Shown here: one piece after another, positions 8,120 to 17,860 of the stretch
How the letters are laid out: every line of letters begins with the position of its first letter
How positions within the stretch are numbered: position 1 is the first letter of the stretch
The notes under the pieces: model-generated
Seen by the model: only the letters and a program-made list of their open reading frames with translations
Told to the model about the DNA's origin: nothing
Database searches by the model: none
Translations under genes and position numbers: made by a program
Source: Burkholderiales bacterium 67-32
GTDB taxonomy: Bacteria; Pseudomonadota; Gammaproteobacteria; Burkholderiales; Burkholderiaceae_B
NCBI GenBank assembly: GCA_001898625.1
Contig: MKUP01000013.1
Coordinates: 124,001 to 188,000, forward strand
Length of the DNA: 64,000 bases
Reading direction: 5' to 3'

Positions 8120-8125
8120 CCCCCT

Positions 8126-11100
8126 TCAGGCGGGAATCCGCTGGACGCACGAGGCCATCTCCCCCAGCGCCGAGGCATCGCCGCGCACGGCCTTGACCCA
8201 CGCCTCGCTGGTTTCGGCGCAGACGGCCCACAGCGGCGTTCCCATCTCGCGCGCGATCTGCAGCGCCTCGGACGACAGGGTGGCGACCTCGTCGACGTCA
8301 CGATTCAGGCGATGCAGTTCGGTGGCCGATACCAGCGCGTACAGCAGCGAATAGCGGTGGCCGATCCGGCGCGCGTGGGCTACCGATTCGCGCGAGGCCT
8401 GCAAGGCATCCTCGACCTGGCCGGTGTGCCAGCAGGCGATGGACAGGACGGCCAGGTTGGTGACTCGGGCATCCTCACCCAGGACCAGGTTGGCATGCTG
8501 GGGCTGGTAGGCCTTGGCGCCGTGTTCGAGATCCGCCACCGCCTCGGCGAAGCGTCCCAGGAAGAAATGGCTGTAGCCCCGGGCGTAATAGGCGTGGGAC
8601 AGGAGATTGGGATCCTCGGCCGCGCCCGCCATCCGCAGCAGCGTTTCCGCCAGTGTCAGCGTCATCGAGAAGTTGGCCCACGAGCTGGCGCTAGTCCACA
8701 ACCCCCAATAGATCGGGAACAGCCGGGGATCGTCGCCCAGCGGCTGTGCCAGGGTCAGCGCCGACCGGAAGGTCTCCACCGCCTGCTCGGAACCGAAGCC
8801 GTAAAGCGCGCACAACTGGATGCCGAACTCCATCCGGATGCGCAACTCCTCCATGATGGCGTCTATGCCCTCGCCCTGGCGCTCGAACCACTCCAGCGCG
8901 CTGCGGTAGTAGCTGACGGCCTCGCGGTAGGCGCACTGTGCGGCCGCCTTGCGTGCCGCCTCCAGCAGGTACTTGACCGCGGGCGCGCGGCTGCCGGCGC
9001 CGGAGTAGTGCCAGGCCAGCACCTCGGGATTGCCCTCGGCCAGGCTCGATTCGAGCCGCCGGGCCAGGCGCGCGTGCGCCTGGACGCGCGCCACCCGGGT
9101 CTGCGACTGATAGGCCGCCTCGCGCAGCAGCGCGTGGCGGAAGGCGTAGGTCTTCTCGTCGCAACGCACGATGATGTTCTGGCGCAGCATGATGGCGAGC
9201 GACTCGGCCAGTTCGGCCCGCGGCTCGCCCGTGGCTTCGGCCAGCAGGTCCAGCGTGAAATCGCCTCCCACCACCGAGGCGAACTGCGCGACGTGGCGCG
9301 CCCGGCCCACGCTGTCGATGCGGGCCATCAACAGGTCCTGCAGCGAGGCCGGCAGCGACCAGGGCGCGACCGGATCGCGCCGCTCCGCCAGTACGTCGCG
9401 CGTCAGTTCCTCGGCGTACAGCGGTATTCCTTCGGAAAGCTTGATGATGTCGCGCAGCAGGTCCGCGTCGATGTCCTTGCCCTCGGCCACCGCATGGACC
9501 AGGTCGACGACCGCGAAATCGTCCATGGGCCCGAGGTCGAGATGGTCGATCTCGACCGAGTGCTTCCAGGGCGGCACGAATTCGGGGCGGGCGGTGATCA
9601 GCAACATCCTGTCGGGCAAGGGACGCTCCACCAGCAGCGCCAGGACGTCGCGCGTGGACGGGTCGGCCCAGTGCACGTCGTCGAAGCAGATCACGCCGCC
9701 CGGCGGCACCATCACGCTCAGCAGCTCATGGCATAAGGGGCCGACCTCATCCACGCCGCCGGGGCCCGGCGTGCCCATCTGCGCCCCGGCCAGCATGCGC
9801 TCGCTGATCGCGTCGAGTATGCGCTCCGCGCTTTGGGGCAGGAGCGGCTGTTCGGCGGCGAGGCGCTCGCGCCAGGCGCGCATCCAGCGCACGAAGGGAT
9901 GGTAGGGCATCTGCCTGAGCTCGGACGAGCATTGCAGGACCACGCGCTCGACCTGCAGCGTGTCGCAGAAATGCTCGACCAGGAAGGACTTGCCGAGTCC
10001 CGCCTCGCCGCGCACCAGGCCGGCGTAGCCCCCTCCCCGGTGGTACGCGTCGACCAGCCGTGCCATTTCCTCGTCCCGCCCGCAGAACGCGCGCGCCGCC
10101 TCCGGACGTTGCGGGGAACATTGGCCGCTGACCAGGAACACCTGCACCTCGACCCCGCGGGAACGGTCGGTCAGTTGCCCCACCGGTTCGGTGCTGTATC
10201 CGTCTCCCAGCAGGTGCAGGGTGACGTCGCTCACGGCCACGCCGGATCCCCCGGCCATGGCACCGAGCTGGAAGGCCAGGCGCGACACCATGCCGCCGAC
10301 GTCGGGCACGTCGTTTTCGGTGGAACTGATGGCGATGCCGGTGTGCACGCCCAGGGCCGCGCGCACCGGCAGGCTGGTCGATTCGTCGCCCCACTGCCGC
10401 GACCAGATGCTGTTGTGGCAAAGCAGCGCCGCCGTCACGGCGCGCCGCGCGGCATCCTCCTGCGCGAAGGGATAGCCGAAATAGCCCAGCAGGCCGCTGG
10501 GCGTGCGCACCACGTGGGCGCCCGCGGCCCGCAACGTCGGTTCACAGCAGGCCATCAATTGACGCTGGACCTCGGCGATGTCCTCGGGTTCGCCGGTCAC
10601 CTCGAACTCGCACGACAGCACGGTCAACTGGCGCCGCTCCCCCAGCGGCGCCTGCCGGCGCGTACCGGCCTCGCGGCCCGCGGCGGGCGCCTCCAGCAGC
10701 GCCGCCACGGCGGCATCCGGCGTCGTGCCCAGCTCCATGTCGAGCAGGTGGCGATAGCGCTGGAATTCCCGCCTTGCCCGGTCCAACTGGCCGGCCTTCA
10801 CCAGCAGGCGCAGCATCTGGTGCCAGGCCGCGTCGTCCAGCGGCGCCACGGTCACCCATTGCTCGGCGCATTCGATGCCGGCCTGCAGATTCCCTTCCCG
10901 CTCGTGGCTTTCGACCAGCATCCCCAAGGCCTGGAGATAGCGCTGGTGGTACTGCTCGCGCCGCATCTGCACCCAATTGCCGAAATCGGGCGCGTCGTCC
11001 AGCTCCAGCCCCTGGAGGAACTCGCCGCGATACAGCGCCACCGCGTGGGCGATGCGTTCGGCGTCGATGACCGCGCCCATGGCCAGGGCACGCTGTTCGC

Positions 11101-11425
11101 TGTCCAGGACGGAGGTGAAGGCTCCCACGTCGGTCCACAGACCGGCCTCGGCCCGCAGCCGCAGCACATCGCGGCTGCTCTCGATGGCATCGGGTTTGAG
11201 CGCGTCCTTCAGCAGGAACAGCATGCGCCGCAGGTTTTCCCGGCCGGCCTGCACGCTGGCGTCGGGCCACAGCAGGAAAGCCAGCGCCTCGCGCGTGTGG
11301 AAACCACCCTCCAGCGCCAGGTACGCCAGCAACGCTCTTGCCTTGTTGTAACGGATGGAAAGCGGCCCATCCGCGCTCTCCATGGCCAGAGGCCCCAACA
11401 GGTACAAAGAAAGCGAAGATCGCAT
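8126..11425 (-). CDS. BTAD-cyclase homology-AAA-TPR transcriptional regulator, probably C-terminally truncated
   Basis: 1099 residues. The N-terminus (LYLLGPLAMESADG, then RALLAYLALEG and REALAFLLWPDAS) is an OmpR-like winged helix followed by a bacterial transcriptional activator domain (to about residue 235). Next is a degenerate class III cyclase-like domain (LTVLSCEFEV to GVHTGIAISS) in which the metal-binding Asp is Cys. A STAND-type ATPase follows with Walker A (GEAGLGKSF) and Walker B (GVICFDDVHWAD), then TPR-like repeats. The stop falls in mid-repeat (MASCVQRIPA) beside the prophage, so the C-terminus is probably lost. The ATG at 11425 is preferred because LYLLGPL begins the domain; an in-frame ATG at 11524 has no ribosome site. 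Confidence 0.8.
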   Translation of the reverse strand: MRSSLSLYLLGPLAMESADGPLSIRYNKARALLAYLALEGGFHTREALAFLLWPDASVQAGRENLRRMLFLLKDALKPDAIESSRDVLRLRAEAGLWTDVGAFTSVLDSEQRALAMGAVIDAERIAHAVALYRGEFLQGLELDDAPDFGNWVQMRREQYHQRYLQALGMLVESHEREGNLQAGIECAEQWVTVAPLDDAAWHQMLRLLVKAGQLDRARREFQRYRHLLDMELGTTPDAAVAALLEAPAAGREAGTRRQAPLGERRQLTVLSCEFEVTGEPEDIAEVQRQLMACCEPTLRAAGAHVVRTPSGLLGYFGYPFAQEDAARRAVTAALLCHNSIWSRQWGDESTSLPVRAALGVHTGIAISSTENDVPDVGGMVSRLAFQLGAMAGGSGVAVSDVTLHLLGDGYSTEPVGQLTDRSRGVEVQVFLVSGQCSPQRPEAARAFCGRDEEMARLVDAYHRGGGYAGLVRGEAGLGKSFLVEHFCDTLQVERVVLQCSSELRQMPYHPFVRWMRAWRERLAAEQPLLPQSAERILDAISERMLAGAQMGTPGPGGVDEVGPLCHELLSVMVPPGGVICFDDVHWADPSTRDVLALLVERPLPDRMLLITARPEFVPPWKHSVEIDHLDLGPMDDFAVVDLVHAVAEGKDIDADLLRDIIKLSEGIPLYAEELTRDVLAERRDPVAPWSLPASLQDLLMARIDSVGRARHVAQFASVVGGDFTLDLLAEATGEPRAELAESLAIMLRQNIIVRCDEKTYAFRHALLREAAYQSQTRVARVQAHARLARRLESSLAEGNPEVLAWHYSGAGSRAPAVKYLLEAARKAAAQCAYREAVSYYRSALEWFERQGEGIDAIMEELRIRMEFGIQLCALYGFGSEQAVETFRSALTLAQPLGDDPRLFPIYWGLWTSASSWANFSMTLTLAETLLRMAGAAEDPNLLSHAYYARGYSHFFLGRFAEAVADLEHGAKAYQPQHANLVLGEDARVTNLAVLSIACWHTGQVEDALQASRESVAHARRIGHRYSLLYALVSATELHRLNRDVDEVATLSSEALQIAREMGTPLWAVCAETSEAWVKAVRGDASALGEMASCVQRIPA

Positions 11426-11525
11426 AGCTTCTGGGATGCCGCGCAATAAAAATCTGAAGGGAGTCGCATCGTGGGAAGGCCCGCCAGGGCTTCCCGCACG
11501 GTCGACTCCCGGCTTACGGTTCATG

Positions 11526-11743
11526 CGTGACGGCCAAGTTCGAGCCGAGCATGCCGGAGTTTTTTTCCTGGTTCTTTACACCGCTTTAAAGTGATTTAAA
11601 TACATCATTTATAGACCGTGCACCAGAGACTATCGCTCCGTAAATCTTTTCTAATTGAAAAGAATGTCACAACCATGCGAGTTTGGCATGTGCAACATGT
11701 TTCAGTCGCTTTTGCAACCACAAAGGGGGAAGGCCGGGAAGCC
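11526..11743. promoter_or_regulatory. AT-rich control region with palindrome
   Basis: This stretch is strikingly AT-rich for the region (11565-11670). It contains a TATAAA-like -10 on the minus strand (complement of 11608-11613), an inverted repeat CTTTTC/GAAAAG around 11647-11663 and a perfect palindrome CATGT-GCA-ACATG at 11687-11699. It lies between the start of the BTAD regulator and the end of the MFS gene, so it most likely holds the regulator's promoter and operator. No clear -35 was found. Confidence 0.4.
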
Positions 11744-11776
11744 CGCCGGAGACGAGGGAGCATCCCTCTTCCGGCG
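11744..11776 (-). terminator. Hairpin after MFS gene
   Basis: CGCCGGA-gac-GAGGGA-gca-TCCCTC-t-TCCGGCG forms a nearly continuous 13-bp stem ending 13 bp before the MFS stop codon. On the minus strand it is followed by a C/T-rich stretch, not a clean U run, so termination is probable but not certain. Confidence 0.45.
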
Positions 11777-11788
11777 AGGATGGGCCTG

Positions 11789-13030
11789 TCAGTGCGCGCG
11801 CCGGGCCTTGGCGGCGATCAGCGCGGCGAAAAAGGCCGCCAGGCAGAACGCAAGAAACGCGCCCAGGTAGGGGCCCTGCCGCAGGCCCGCGTCCAGCATG
11901 ACGCCGAAGGCGAGCGGCGCTAGCGCCGAGCCCGTGTCCATGCCGGAATAGACCAGCCCGTAGACCGACCCCGTGGCGCCTCGCGGCGTGACGCGGCGGA
12001 CCAGCATGTCGCGGGACGGACCCGCGACGCCCGCGCATAGCCCCGCCAGGGCCACGCAGGGGACCGCCGCCGCCATCGGCAGCCAGCCCATGGCCAGCAG
12101 GGCCAGCAGCGCGCCGGCCGCCACGAAGGACATGCCGACGATGCGCTCGCTGTGCGGACCGCTGGAAACCAGGAAGCCGCCCAGCACCATGCCGCAGGCG
12201 CCGGCCACCATGTAGCCGGACAGCGCAGTGCTGGCGGTCACGCTGGAGATGCCGTAGAGGGATCCCAGGATGGGGATGGTGTAGTTCTGGACCGCCGAGA
12301 TCGCGATGGACGAGAACATGAAGAACAGGAAGGCGCCCCAGACCACGGGATTGGCCAGCAGCGCGCCCAGCGAGGTACCGGCCGGAGCAGCTTCCAGGCG
12401 GCGGCCGCGGACCGGGCGGCGGGCCGCCTCCACCGCCAGCAGACGCCGGCCCACCACTGTCATGGTCAGGATGATCGCCACCAGGAGGCCCGCCCCGAAG
12501 GCGGCCACGCGCCAATTGAACAAATGGGTGAGCGTCGTGATGAAGATCGGCGTGGTGGCCCAGCCCAGGTTGCCGGTGATACCGTGCGCGCTGAAGGCGT
12601 GGCCCAGGCGGGGGCTGCTGACGCGGCGATTGAGGATGGAGAAATCGACGGGATGGAAGACCGAGTTGCCGATGCCGGCCACCACCGCCCCCGCCATCAG
12701 CCAGCCATAGTTGCTGGCCAGCCCCAGCAGCACGCCCGCCACGACGAAGCAGGCCAGGCCGAACCACAGGACGGGACGCGCACCCGCCCGGTCCACCACG
12801 AAGCCGGAACTGGCCTGGCCCACGCCCGAGATCGCATAAAACACCGCGACCAGGACCCCCAATTCGGCGAACCCCAGTCCGAACTCCGTCGCCAGCGGCG
12901 CGAACAGCGAAGGAATCACCAATTGGAAGAAATGGGAACTGGCATGGGCGATTCCTACCAGTCCAATGACCTTCCAGTCGAGCCTGCGCCGGGCGAACTT
13001 CAACCCGGGGGCGGCCAATACTTGCTGCAC
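11789..13030 (-). CDS. MFS transporter, fosmidomycin-resistance (Fsr)-like
   Basis: 413 residues with about 12 hydrophobic segments. The N-terminal span reads VIGLVGIAHASSHFFQLVIP, and the loop GFVVDRAGARPVLWFG is the MFS motif A region after helix 2. HASSHFF and VFHPVDFSILNRRVS resemble Fsr-type drug exporters, but the substrate cannot be read from sequence. A GTG start at 13030 is preferred since AGGAG lies 5 bases upstream; the longer frame starts at another GTG (13051). The gene is followed by a hairpin and precedes pgsA on the same strand. Confidence 0.75.
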   Translation of the reverse strand: MQQVLAAPGLKFARRRLDWKVIGLVGIAHASSHFFQLVIPSLFAPLATEFGLGFAELGVLVAVFYAISGVGQASSGFVVDRAGARPVLWFGLACFVVAGVLLGLASNYGWLMAGAVVAGIGNSVFHPVDFSILNRRVSSPRLGHAFSAHGITGNLGWATTPIFITTLTHLFNWRVAAFGAGLLVAIILTMTVVGRRLLAVEAARRPVRGRRLEAAPAGTSLGALLANPVVWGAFLFFMFSSIAISAVQNYTIPILGSLYGISSVTASTALSGYMVAGACGMVLGGFLVSSGPHSERIVGMSFVAAGALLALLAMGWLPMAAAVPCVALAGLCAGVAGPSRDMLVRRVTPRGATGSVYGLVYSGMDTGSALAPLAFGVMLDAGLRQGPYLGAFLAFCLAAFFAALIAAKARRAH

Positions 13031-13088
13031 GTCGTCTCCTGCTTCTTGCACTGCGGCCTGCGCCGCGAATCCTGCCCCTGCCGGCGCC

Positions 13089-13658
13089 CTACGCCGATCG
13101 CCGGATGACCGGCCAGGCCCGCTGCAGGTAATACATCATCGACCACACCGTGAGCACGGCGGCGATCTCGATCAGCCGCGATCCCCACCACAGCACGTCG
13201 ATGCCCAATACCCGCCCGCCATACAGCAGGCACGGGATGGCGGTCATCTGCGCCGCGGTCTTGAACTTGCCCAGCCAGTGCACGGCGACGCTGGTGCTGG
13301 CGCCTATCTTGGCCATCCACTCGCGCAGGGCCGAAATGGTGATCTCGCGGCCGATGATGACCAGCGCGATCATGGCGTCGACCCGCCCCAGGTTCAGCAG
13401 CACGAGCAGCGCCGCGCTGACCATGAGCTTGTCGGCCACGGGGTCCAGGAAGGCGCCGAACGAGGATGTCTGGTTCAGCCGCCGCGCCAGCCAGCCGTCC
13501 AGCCAGTCCGTCAGCGCGGCGAAGATGAACATGCCCGTGGCCACCGCATCGCGCACGGCTGTAGGCAGCACATGCTCCGGTACGTAGTACACGCTGACGA
13601 CCAGCGGGATCATCGCGATCCGCACCCAGGTCAGAATAATCGGCAGGTTCAGAGGCAT
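13089..13658 (-). CDS. pgsA: CDP-diacylglycerol-glycerol-3-phosphate 3-phosphatidyltransferase
   Basis: 189 residues. The enzyme makes phosphatidylglycerol phosphate from CDP-diacylglycerol, the committed step to phosphatidylglycerol and cardiolipin, in the inner membrane. The CDP-alcohol phosphotransferase motif is complete: DWLDGWLARRLN followed by GAFLDPVADK (about residues 57-83). It begins LNLPIILTWVRIAMIPL, the usual first membrane helix. It lies 43 bp downstream of uvrC on the same strand, the same pair as in many proteobacteria. Confidence 0.93.
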   Translation of the reverse strand: MPLNLPIILTWVRIAMIPLVVSVYYVPEHVLPTAVRDAVATGMFIFAALTDWLDGWLARRLNQTSSFGAFLDPVADKLMVSAALLVLLNLGRVDAMIALVIIGREITISALREWMAKIGASTSVAVHWLGKFKTAAQMTAIPCLLYGGRVLGIDVLWWGSRLIEIAAVLTVWSMMYYLQRAWPVIRRSA

Positions 13659-13701
13659 GGTCGAATGCTAACAGGCTACGGGGAAAAGTTCTCGGGAAGG
13701 G

Positions 13702-15561
13702 TCAGTGCAATTGCCGGTGGATGCGCTCGGCCAGTTCCAGGGAGATGCCCTCGACGGACGCCAGGTCCTCCACGCTGGCCGAGACCACCCCGCGCAGGCC
13801 GCCGAAGCGCGCCAGCAGGCGTTGCCGGCGCTTGGCGCCGACGCCCTCGATCTCCTCCAGCCGCGACACGTTGCGGGTCTTGGCCCGCCGCGCCCGCATG
13901 CCGGTGATCGCGAACCGGTGCGCTTCGTCGCGGATCTGCGCGACCAGCATCAGCGCGGCCGACTCGCCCCCCAGCACCAGCGGCTCGCGGCCGTCGGCGA
14001 AGATCAGCGTTTCCAGGCCGACCTTGCGCCCTTCCCCCTTGGCGACGCCGACCAGCAGGCCGATGTCCAGCCCCAGTTCGGCGAACACCTGGCGGGCGAT
14101 CTCGACCTGCCCCTTGCCGCCGTCGATCAGCACGACGTCGGGCATGATCCCGCCCCCATCGGCGATTTTCTCGTAGCGGCGGGTCAGCACCTGCCGCATG
14201 GCCGCATAGTCGTCGCCGCCGGTGATGTCGTCGATATTGTAGCGGCGATACTCCTTGGGCTGCATCGCGTGGTGGTGATAGACCACGCACGAGGCCTGCG
14301 TCGCCTCGCCTGCCGTATGGCTGATGTCGAAGCACTCCGTGCGCAGGGTTTCCAGCGCGGCCTCGTCGGCGTCTATGCCCAGCACCTGGGCCAGGGCCGC
14401 GGTGCGCGCCTGCTGCGACCCGGCCTCGGCCAGCACGCGCGCCAGCGCCAGCTCGGCATTTTTCCTGGCCTGGTCGAGCCAGCTCTTGCGCACGCCCTGC
14501 GGCTGCTTGACGAGATTGACCTTCGAGCCGGCCTGCTCCGCCAGCATCGCGACCAGGTCGGCGTCGGGCAAGGGATGCGACACCACGATGGTGCCGGGCA
14601 AGGCGCGGTCGATGTAGTGCTGGGACATGAAGGCCTCCAGCACCTCGGCCGGCGAATCGCCGTCGGTATGCGTGGGGAAGAAGGCCTTGTCACCCAGGTG
14701 GCGCCCGCCCCGTATCATCGCCAGGTTCACGCAGACCTTGCCCCCCTGCATGTCGACCGCGATCACGTCGGTATCGCCGCTGCCCCCTTCCATGGTCTGC
14801 TGGTGCAGCACGCGGGACAGCGCCGACAACTGGTCGCGCAGGGCGGCGGCTTCCTCGAAGCGCATCTCCTGCGACGCGGCGAACATCCGCGTCTCGATAT
14901 CGGTCAGCACGGCCTGGGTCTGGCCGCGCAGGAACTGCGTGGCCCGGTCCACGTCCCGCGCATAGTCCTCGGGCGAGACCAGGCCCACGCAGGGACCGGA
15001 GCAGCGATGGATCTGATAAAGCAGACAGGGCCGCGAGCGGTTGGCGAAGACGGTGTCCTCGCAGGTGCGCAGGCGGAAGACCTTCTGCAGGATCTGGATG
15101 CTTTCGCGCACCGCCCACACGTTGGGGAACGGACCGAAATACTGGTTGGCGCGATCGGTGGCCCCGCGGTAGTAGGCGATGCGGGGGAAGGCGTGGCCGC
15201 TGACCTTCAGGTAGGGGTAGGACTTGTCGTCGCGGAACAGGATGTTGTAGCGCGGCGCCAGCGATTTGATCAGGTTGTTTTCCAGCAGCAGGGCTTCGGC
15301 CTCGGACCGCGTCACGGTGACCTCGACGCGCGTCACCCGGGCCAGCATGTGCGCGATGCGCGGGCTGCCCACCTGCTTCTGGAAATACGAGGACACGCGC
15401 TTCTTCAGGTCGCGCGCCTTGCCGACGTACATCACCTCGCCTTCCGCGTTGATGTGCCGATACACGCCCGGCAGGTGCGGAAGCTGCGCCAGGAAGGACT
15501 TGATGTCGAAGGCCGGCGGCGTTTCCGGAGCCTGGGTCTCGTCCTTCGTGTGGCCGGCCAT
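13702..15561 (-). CDS. uvrC: Excinuclease ABC subunit C
   Basis: 619 residues, normal length. UvrC makes both incisions around DNA lesions recognised by UvrAB. The N-terminal GIY-YIG nuclease is visible as [20 protein letters not shown] (about 32-51), with the 3' incision residues. A UVR domain ([14 protein letters not shown]) comes next, then the RNase H-like 5' nuclease part ([26 protein letters not shown]) and a C-terminal helix-hairpin-helix ([20 protein letters not shown]). It lies 14 bp downstream of nagZ, with pgsA following. Confidence 0.96.
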   Translation of the reverse strand: MAGHTKDETQAPETPPAFDIKSFLAQLPHLPGVYRHINAEGEVMYVGKARDLKKRVSSYFQKQVGSPRIAHMLARVTRVEVTVTRSEAEALLLENNLIKSLAPRYNILFRDDKSYPYLKVSGHAFPRIAYYRGATDRANQYFGPFPNVWAVRESIQILQKVFRLRTCEDTVFANRSRPCLLYQIHRCSGPCVGLVSPEDYARDVDRATQFLRGQTQAVLTDIETRMFAASQEMRFEEAAALRDQLSALSRVLHQQTMEGGSGDTDVIAVDMQGGKVCVNLAMIRGGRHLGDKAFFPTHTDGDSPAEVLEAFMSQHYIDRALPGTIVVSHPLPDADLVAMLAEQAGSKVNLVKQPQGVRKSWLDQARKNAELALARVLAEAGSQQARTAALAQVLGIDADEAALETLRTECFDISHTAGEATQASCVVYHHHAMQPKEYRRYNIDDITGGDDYAAMRQVLTRRYEKIADGGGIMPDVVLIDGGKGQVEIARQVFAELGLDIGLLVGVAKGEGRKVGLETLIFADGREPLVLGGESAALMLVAQIRDEAHRFAITGMRARRAKTRNVSRLEEIEGVGAKRRQRLLARFGGLRGVVSASVEDLASVEGISLELAERIHRQLH

Positions 15562-15575
15562 GTCCCGCCCTTCCC

Positions 15576-16637
15576 TCAGGCGCCGGCCCGCGCCAGCGCC
15601 TGAACCGCCTTGCGGGCCTTGCGATAGGCCGGCTCAGCCGTCAGCGCCTGCCAGTCCTGGGCGGCGAATTTCGGCTTGAGCGAACGGATGCGCGCCACCG
15701 AGGCCGGATCCTGGGCCCAGTCGAGCCGGCCCAGCAGGTCGTCCGCCAGGTCGGGCCGGTTGCAGACCAGCACCATGTCGCAGCCCGCGCGCAGCGCGGC
15801 CATCGCCCGGCCATGGATGTCGCCCGCCACCGAGGCGCCTTCCATGGTGAGATCATCGGAGAACACCACGCCACCGTACTGGAGGCGCTTGCGCAGAACG
15901 GTCGCCACCCACTTGCGCGAGAACCCGGCGGGCGACTTGTCGACCTTCGGATAGATGACGTGGGCCGGCATCACGGCGCCCAGGATGGTGTCGCCCAGCC
16001 AGCGATAGGGCTGTGCGTCCTCGCCCAGCACCTCGTCCAGCGAACGGTCGTCCACCGGGATCTCGTGGTGGGAATCGGCCGCGGCAAAGCCATGGCCGGG
16101 GAAATGCTTGCCGCAGGCGGACATGCCGGCCAGCGCCAGGCCCTGGATCAGCGCCCGGGCCAGCATGGCCACCACGCGCGGGTCGCGGTGGAAGGAGCGG
16201 TCGCGGATGACCCGGCTTTCGCCGAAATCCAGGTCCAGCACCGGCGTGAAGCTCAAGTCCACGCCGCAAGCCCGCAGCTCGGCGGCCAGCACCCGTCCGG
16301 TGTCGGTTGCCGTGCGCATGGCTTCGAGCGGATCGCTTTCCCACAGGCGGCCCAGGGCTCGCATGGGCGGCAGCGCGGTGAAGCCGTCGCTGCGGAAACG
16401 CTGGACCCGCCCGCCCTCGTGGTCGACCGCGATCAGGAGCGGCTCGCCGCGCGCGGCATGGATGTCGGCGGTCAGCCTGGTCAGTTGCGCCCGGTCACGG
16501 AAATTGCGGGCGAACAGAATCGCCCCGCCCACCAGCGGGTGGCGCAGCCGATCGGCCTCGGCGGCGGTCAGCTCGAGACCCGCCACGTCCACCATCACGG
16601 GGCCGGGGGCGAGCAAGGAAGAAAGGGATGCAGTCAT
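15576..16637 (-). CDS. nagZ: Beta-N-acetylhexosaminidase
   Basis: 353 residues, glycoside hydrolase family 3. It removes N-acetylglucosamine from anhydromuropeptides in cytoplasmic cell-wall recycling. The hallmark [20 protein letters not shown] (residues about 178-197) carries the catalytic His of the family, and [10 protein letters not shown] and [10 protein letters not shown] (nucleophile Asp) are also present. The ATG at 16637 puts the enzyme fold immediately after the start; a GTG at 16652 overlapping the acpS stop (GTGA) is an alternative. It is coupled to acpS upstream. Confidence 0.93.
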   Translation of the reverse strand: MTASLSSLLAPGPVMVDVAGLELTAAEADRLRHPLVGGAILFARNFRDRAQLTRLTADIHAARGEPLLIAVDHEGGRVQRFRSDGFTALPPMRALGRLWESDPLEAMRTATDTGRVLAAELRACGVDLSFTPVLDLDFGESRVIRDRSFHRDPRVVAMLARALIQGLALAGMSACGKHFPGHGFAAADSHHEIPVDDRSLDEVLGEDAQPYRWLGDTILGAVMPAHVIYPKVDKSPAGFSRKWVATVLRKRLQYGGVVFSDDLTMEGASVAGDIHGRAMAALRAGCDMVLVCNRPDLADDLLGRLDWAQDPASVARIRSLKPKFAAQDWQALTAEPAYRKARKAVQALARAGA

Positions 16638-16648
16638 GATCGGATTCG

Positions 16649-17080
16649 TCACGGGCGCCGCGTCTCGACGATGACGTAGGCCGCAACCATGTCGTGTTCG
16701 TCGGTCAGCGACACGTGGGCGGCGCCGAAGCGCGCCTCGTACCAGGTCTTGAGCGGCTCGGCCAGGACCACGATGGGCCGTCCGCCGGGGGCGTTGAGCG
16801 TCTGCATGCGGCGCCAGGTCATGGGCATGCGCATGCCCAGTCCCACGGCCTTGGAAAAGGCCTCCTTGGCGGCGAAGCGGGTGGCCAGGAAACGCACGCC
16901 GCGCTGCGGGTCGCGGTTCCTGCGCGCGGTGAATTTCGCGAATTCCTCGGCGCCCAGGATCTTCTGCGCGAAGCGGTCGCCGCGGCGGGCCAGGGCCTGC
17001 TCGATGCGCTCGACCCGCAGCAAGTCGATGCCGATGCCGGCCAGGGCGGGAAGCGCGCCTTCGCGCAGCGACTCGGGCAT
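16649..17080 (-). CDS. acpS: Holo-acyl carrier protein synthase
   Basis: 143 residues. It transfers phosphopantetheine from CoA to the serine of acyl carrier protein, whose gene is in this window at 29652. Motifs [16 protein letters not shown] (metal-binding Asp) and [17 protein letters not shown] are the family's two signatures. It is slightly longer than the roughly 126-residue norm through an N-terminal [13 protein letters not shown] extension and a mid insertion. Start and pdxJ stop share one base (TGATG), so the genes are translationally coupled. Confidence 0.94.
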   Translation of the reverse strand: MPESLREGALPALAGIGIDLLRVERIEQALARRGDRFAQKILGAEEFAKFTARRNRDPQRGVRFLATRFAAKEAFSKAVGLGMRMPMTWRRMQTLNAPGGRPIVVLAEPLKTWYEARFGAAHVSLTDEHDMVAAYVIVETRRP

Positions 17081-17826
17081 CAATGCGCCGGCCTCGGCAA
17101 AGCGCCGCTGCGCGCGGTGATCATCAGGGCCTTCATCTCGCGCACCGCGGCCTCCAGGCCGCAGAACACCGATTGGGCGATGATGGCATGGCCGATGTTG
17201 AGCTCGGCGATACCGTCCAGGGCCGCCACCGGCTGCACGTTCTCGTAGTGCAACCCATGGCCCGCATTGACCCGCAGGCCCTGCCGCAGCCCGACCGCCA
17301 CCGCCTCCCGGATGCGCGCCAGCTCGCGCTGCGCGGCATCCGCCACGGCCTCGGCATACGCGCCGGTGTGCAGCTCGATCACGGTCGCGCCCGTGCGGGC
17401 GGCGGCCTCGATCTGGTCCGCCTGCGGATCGATGAACAGCGACACCCGGATGCCGGCATCGTGCAGCCTCGACACCGCGGCCTTCACGTCGTCGAAATGG
17501 CCCAGCACGTCCAGCCCCCCTTCGGTGGTCAGCTCCTGGCGCTTCTCGGGCACCAGGCAGACGTCCTGCGGCCGGATCCGGCAGGCGATCTCCAGCATCT
17601 CCGCCGTGATCGCGCATTCCAGGTTCATGCGCGTGCGCAGCCTGCCACGCAGGCTCTCGACATCGGCATCCTGGATATGCCGGCGATCCTCGCGCAGATG
17701 CAGGGTGATCAGGTCCGCCCCGGCCTCCTCGGCCACCAGCGCGGCCCGGACCGGATCCGGATAGGAAACGTGCCGCTGCTGGCGCAGCGTCGCTACGTGA
17801 TCGATATTGACGCCCAGATCAATCAT
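17080..17826 (-). CDS. pdxJ: Pyridoxine 5'-phosphate synthase
   Basis: 248 residues. It condenses 1-deoxyxylulose 5-phosphate with 3-amino-2-oxopropyl phosphate to make pyridoxine phosphate. The start [15 protein letters not shown], the [10 protein letters not shown] segment, [18 protein letters not shown] and the [12 protein letters not shown] phosphate-binding end are all canonical. It follows recO (34-bp gap) and is coupled to acpS. The order recO-pdxJ-acpS is conserved in proteobacteria. Confidence 0.96.
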   Translation of the reverse strand: MIDLGVNIDHVATLRQQRHVSYPDPVRAALVAEEAGADLITLHLREDRRHIQDADVESLRGRLRTRMNLECAITAEMLEIACRIRPQDVCLVPEKRQELTTEGGLDVLGHFDDVKAAVSRLHDAGIRVSLFIDPQADQIEAAARTGATVIELHTGAYAEAVADAAQRELARIREAVAVGLRQGLRVNAGHGLHYENVQPVAALDGIAELNIGHAIIAQSVFCGLEAAVREMKALMITARSGALPRPAH

Positions 17827-17860
17827 AGATATTCAATAGTCCAAACGATTCGGCCCCCGA

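Larger units (their letters stand above)
1..8125 (+). mobile_element. Truncated Mu-like prophage, right part
   Basis: Order and families match the early structural segment of phage Mu: lysis accessory gene, gp25 (DUF2730), gp26-like, gp27 (DUF3486), gp28 terminase, gp29 portal (DUF935), gp30/F head morphogenesis and gp31/G. All genes are on the plus strand, mostly with 4- to 8-bp overlaps. The left part (repressor, transposase MuA/MuB, mor, endolysin) would lie outside the window. After gp31 the expected gp32 protease/scaffold, gp34 capsid and the whole tail operon are missing, and the sequence runs straight into a bacterial regulator. The element is therefore a defective remnant, at least on its right side. 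The right boundary is placed at the stop of the regulator gene; the exact phage end is not certain. Confidence 0.85.

Noticed and set aside
7997-9736. Long plus-strand frames opposite the BTAD regulator (also 9833-11449)
   Set aside because: Low-complexity products without domains, lying opposite a gene with four recognisable domains.
13705-15603. 632-codon plus-strand open frame opposite uvrC
   Set aside because: It is the mirror of a clear uvrC gene; it lacks any known domain, is His/Gln/Arg rich, and results from GC-rich third positions.
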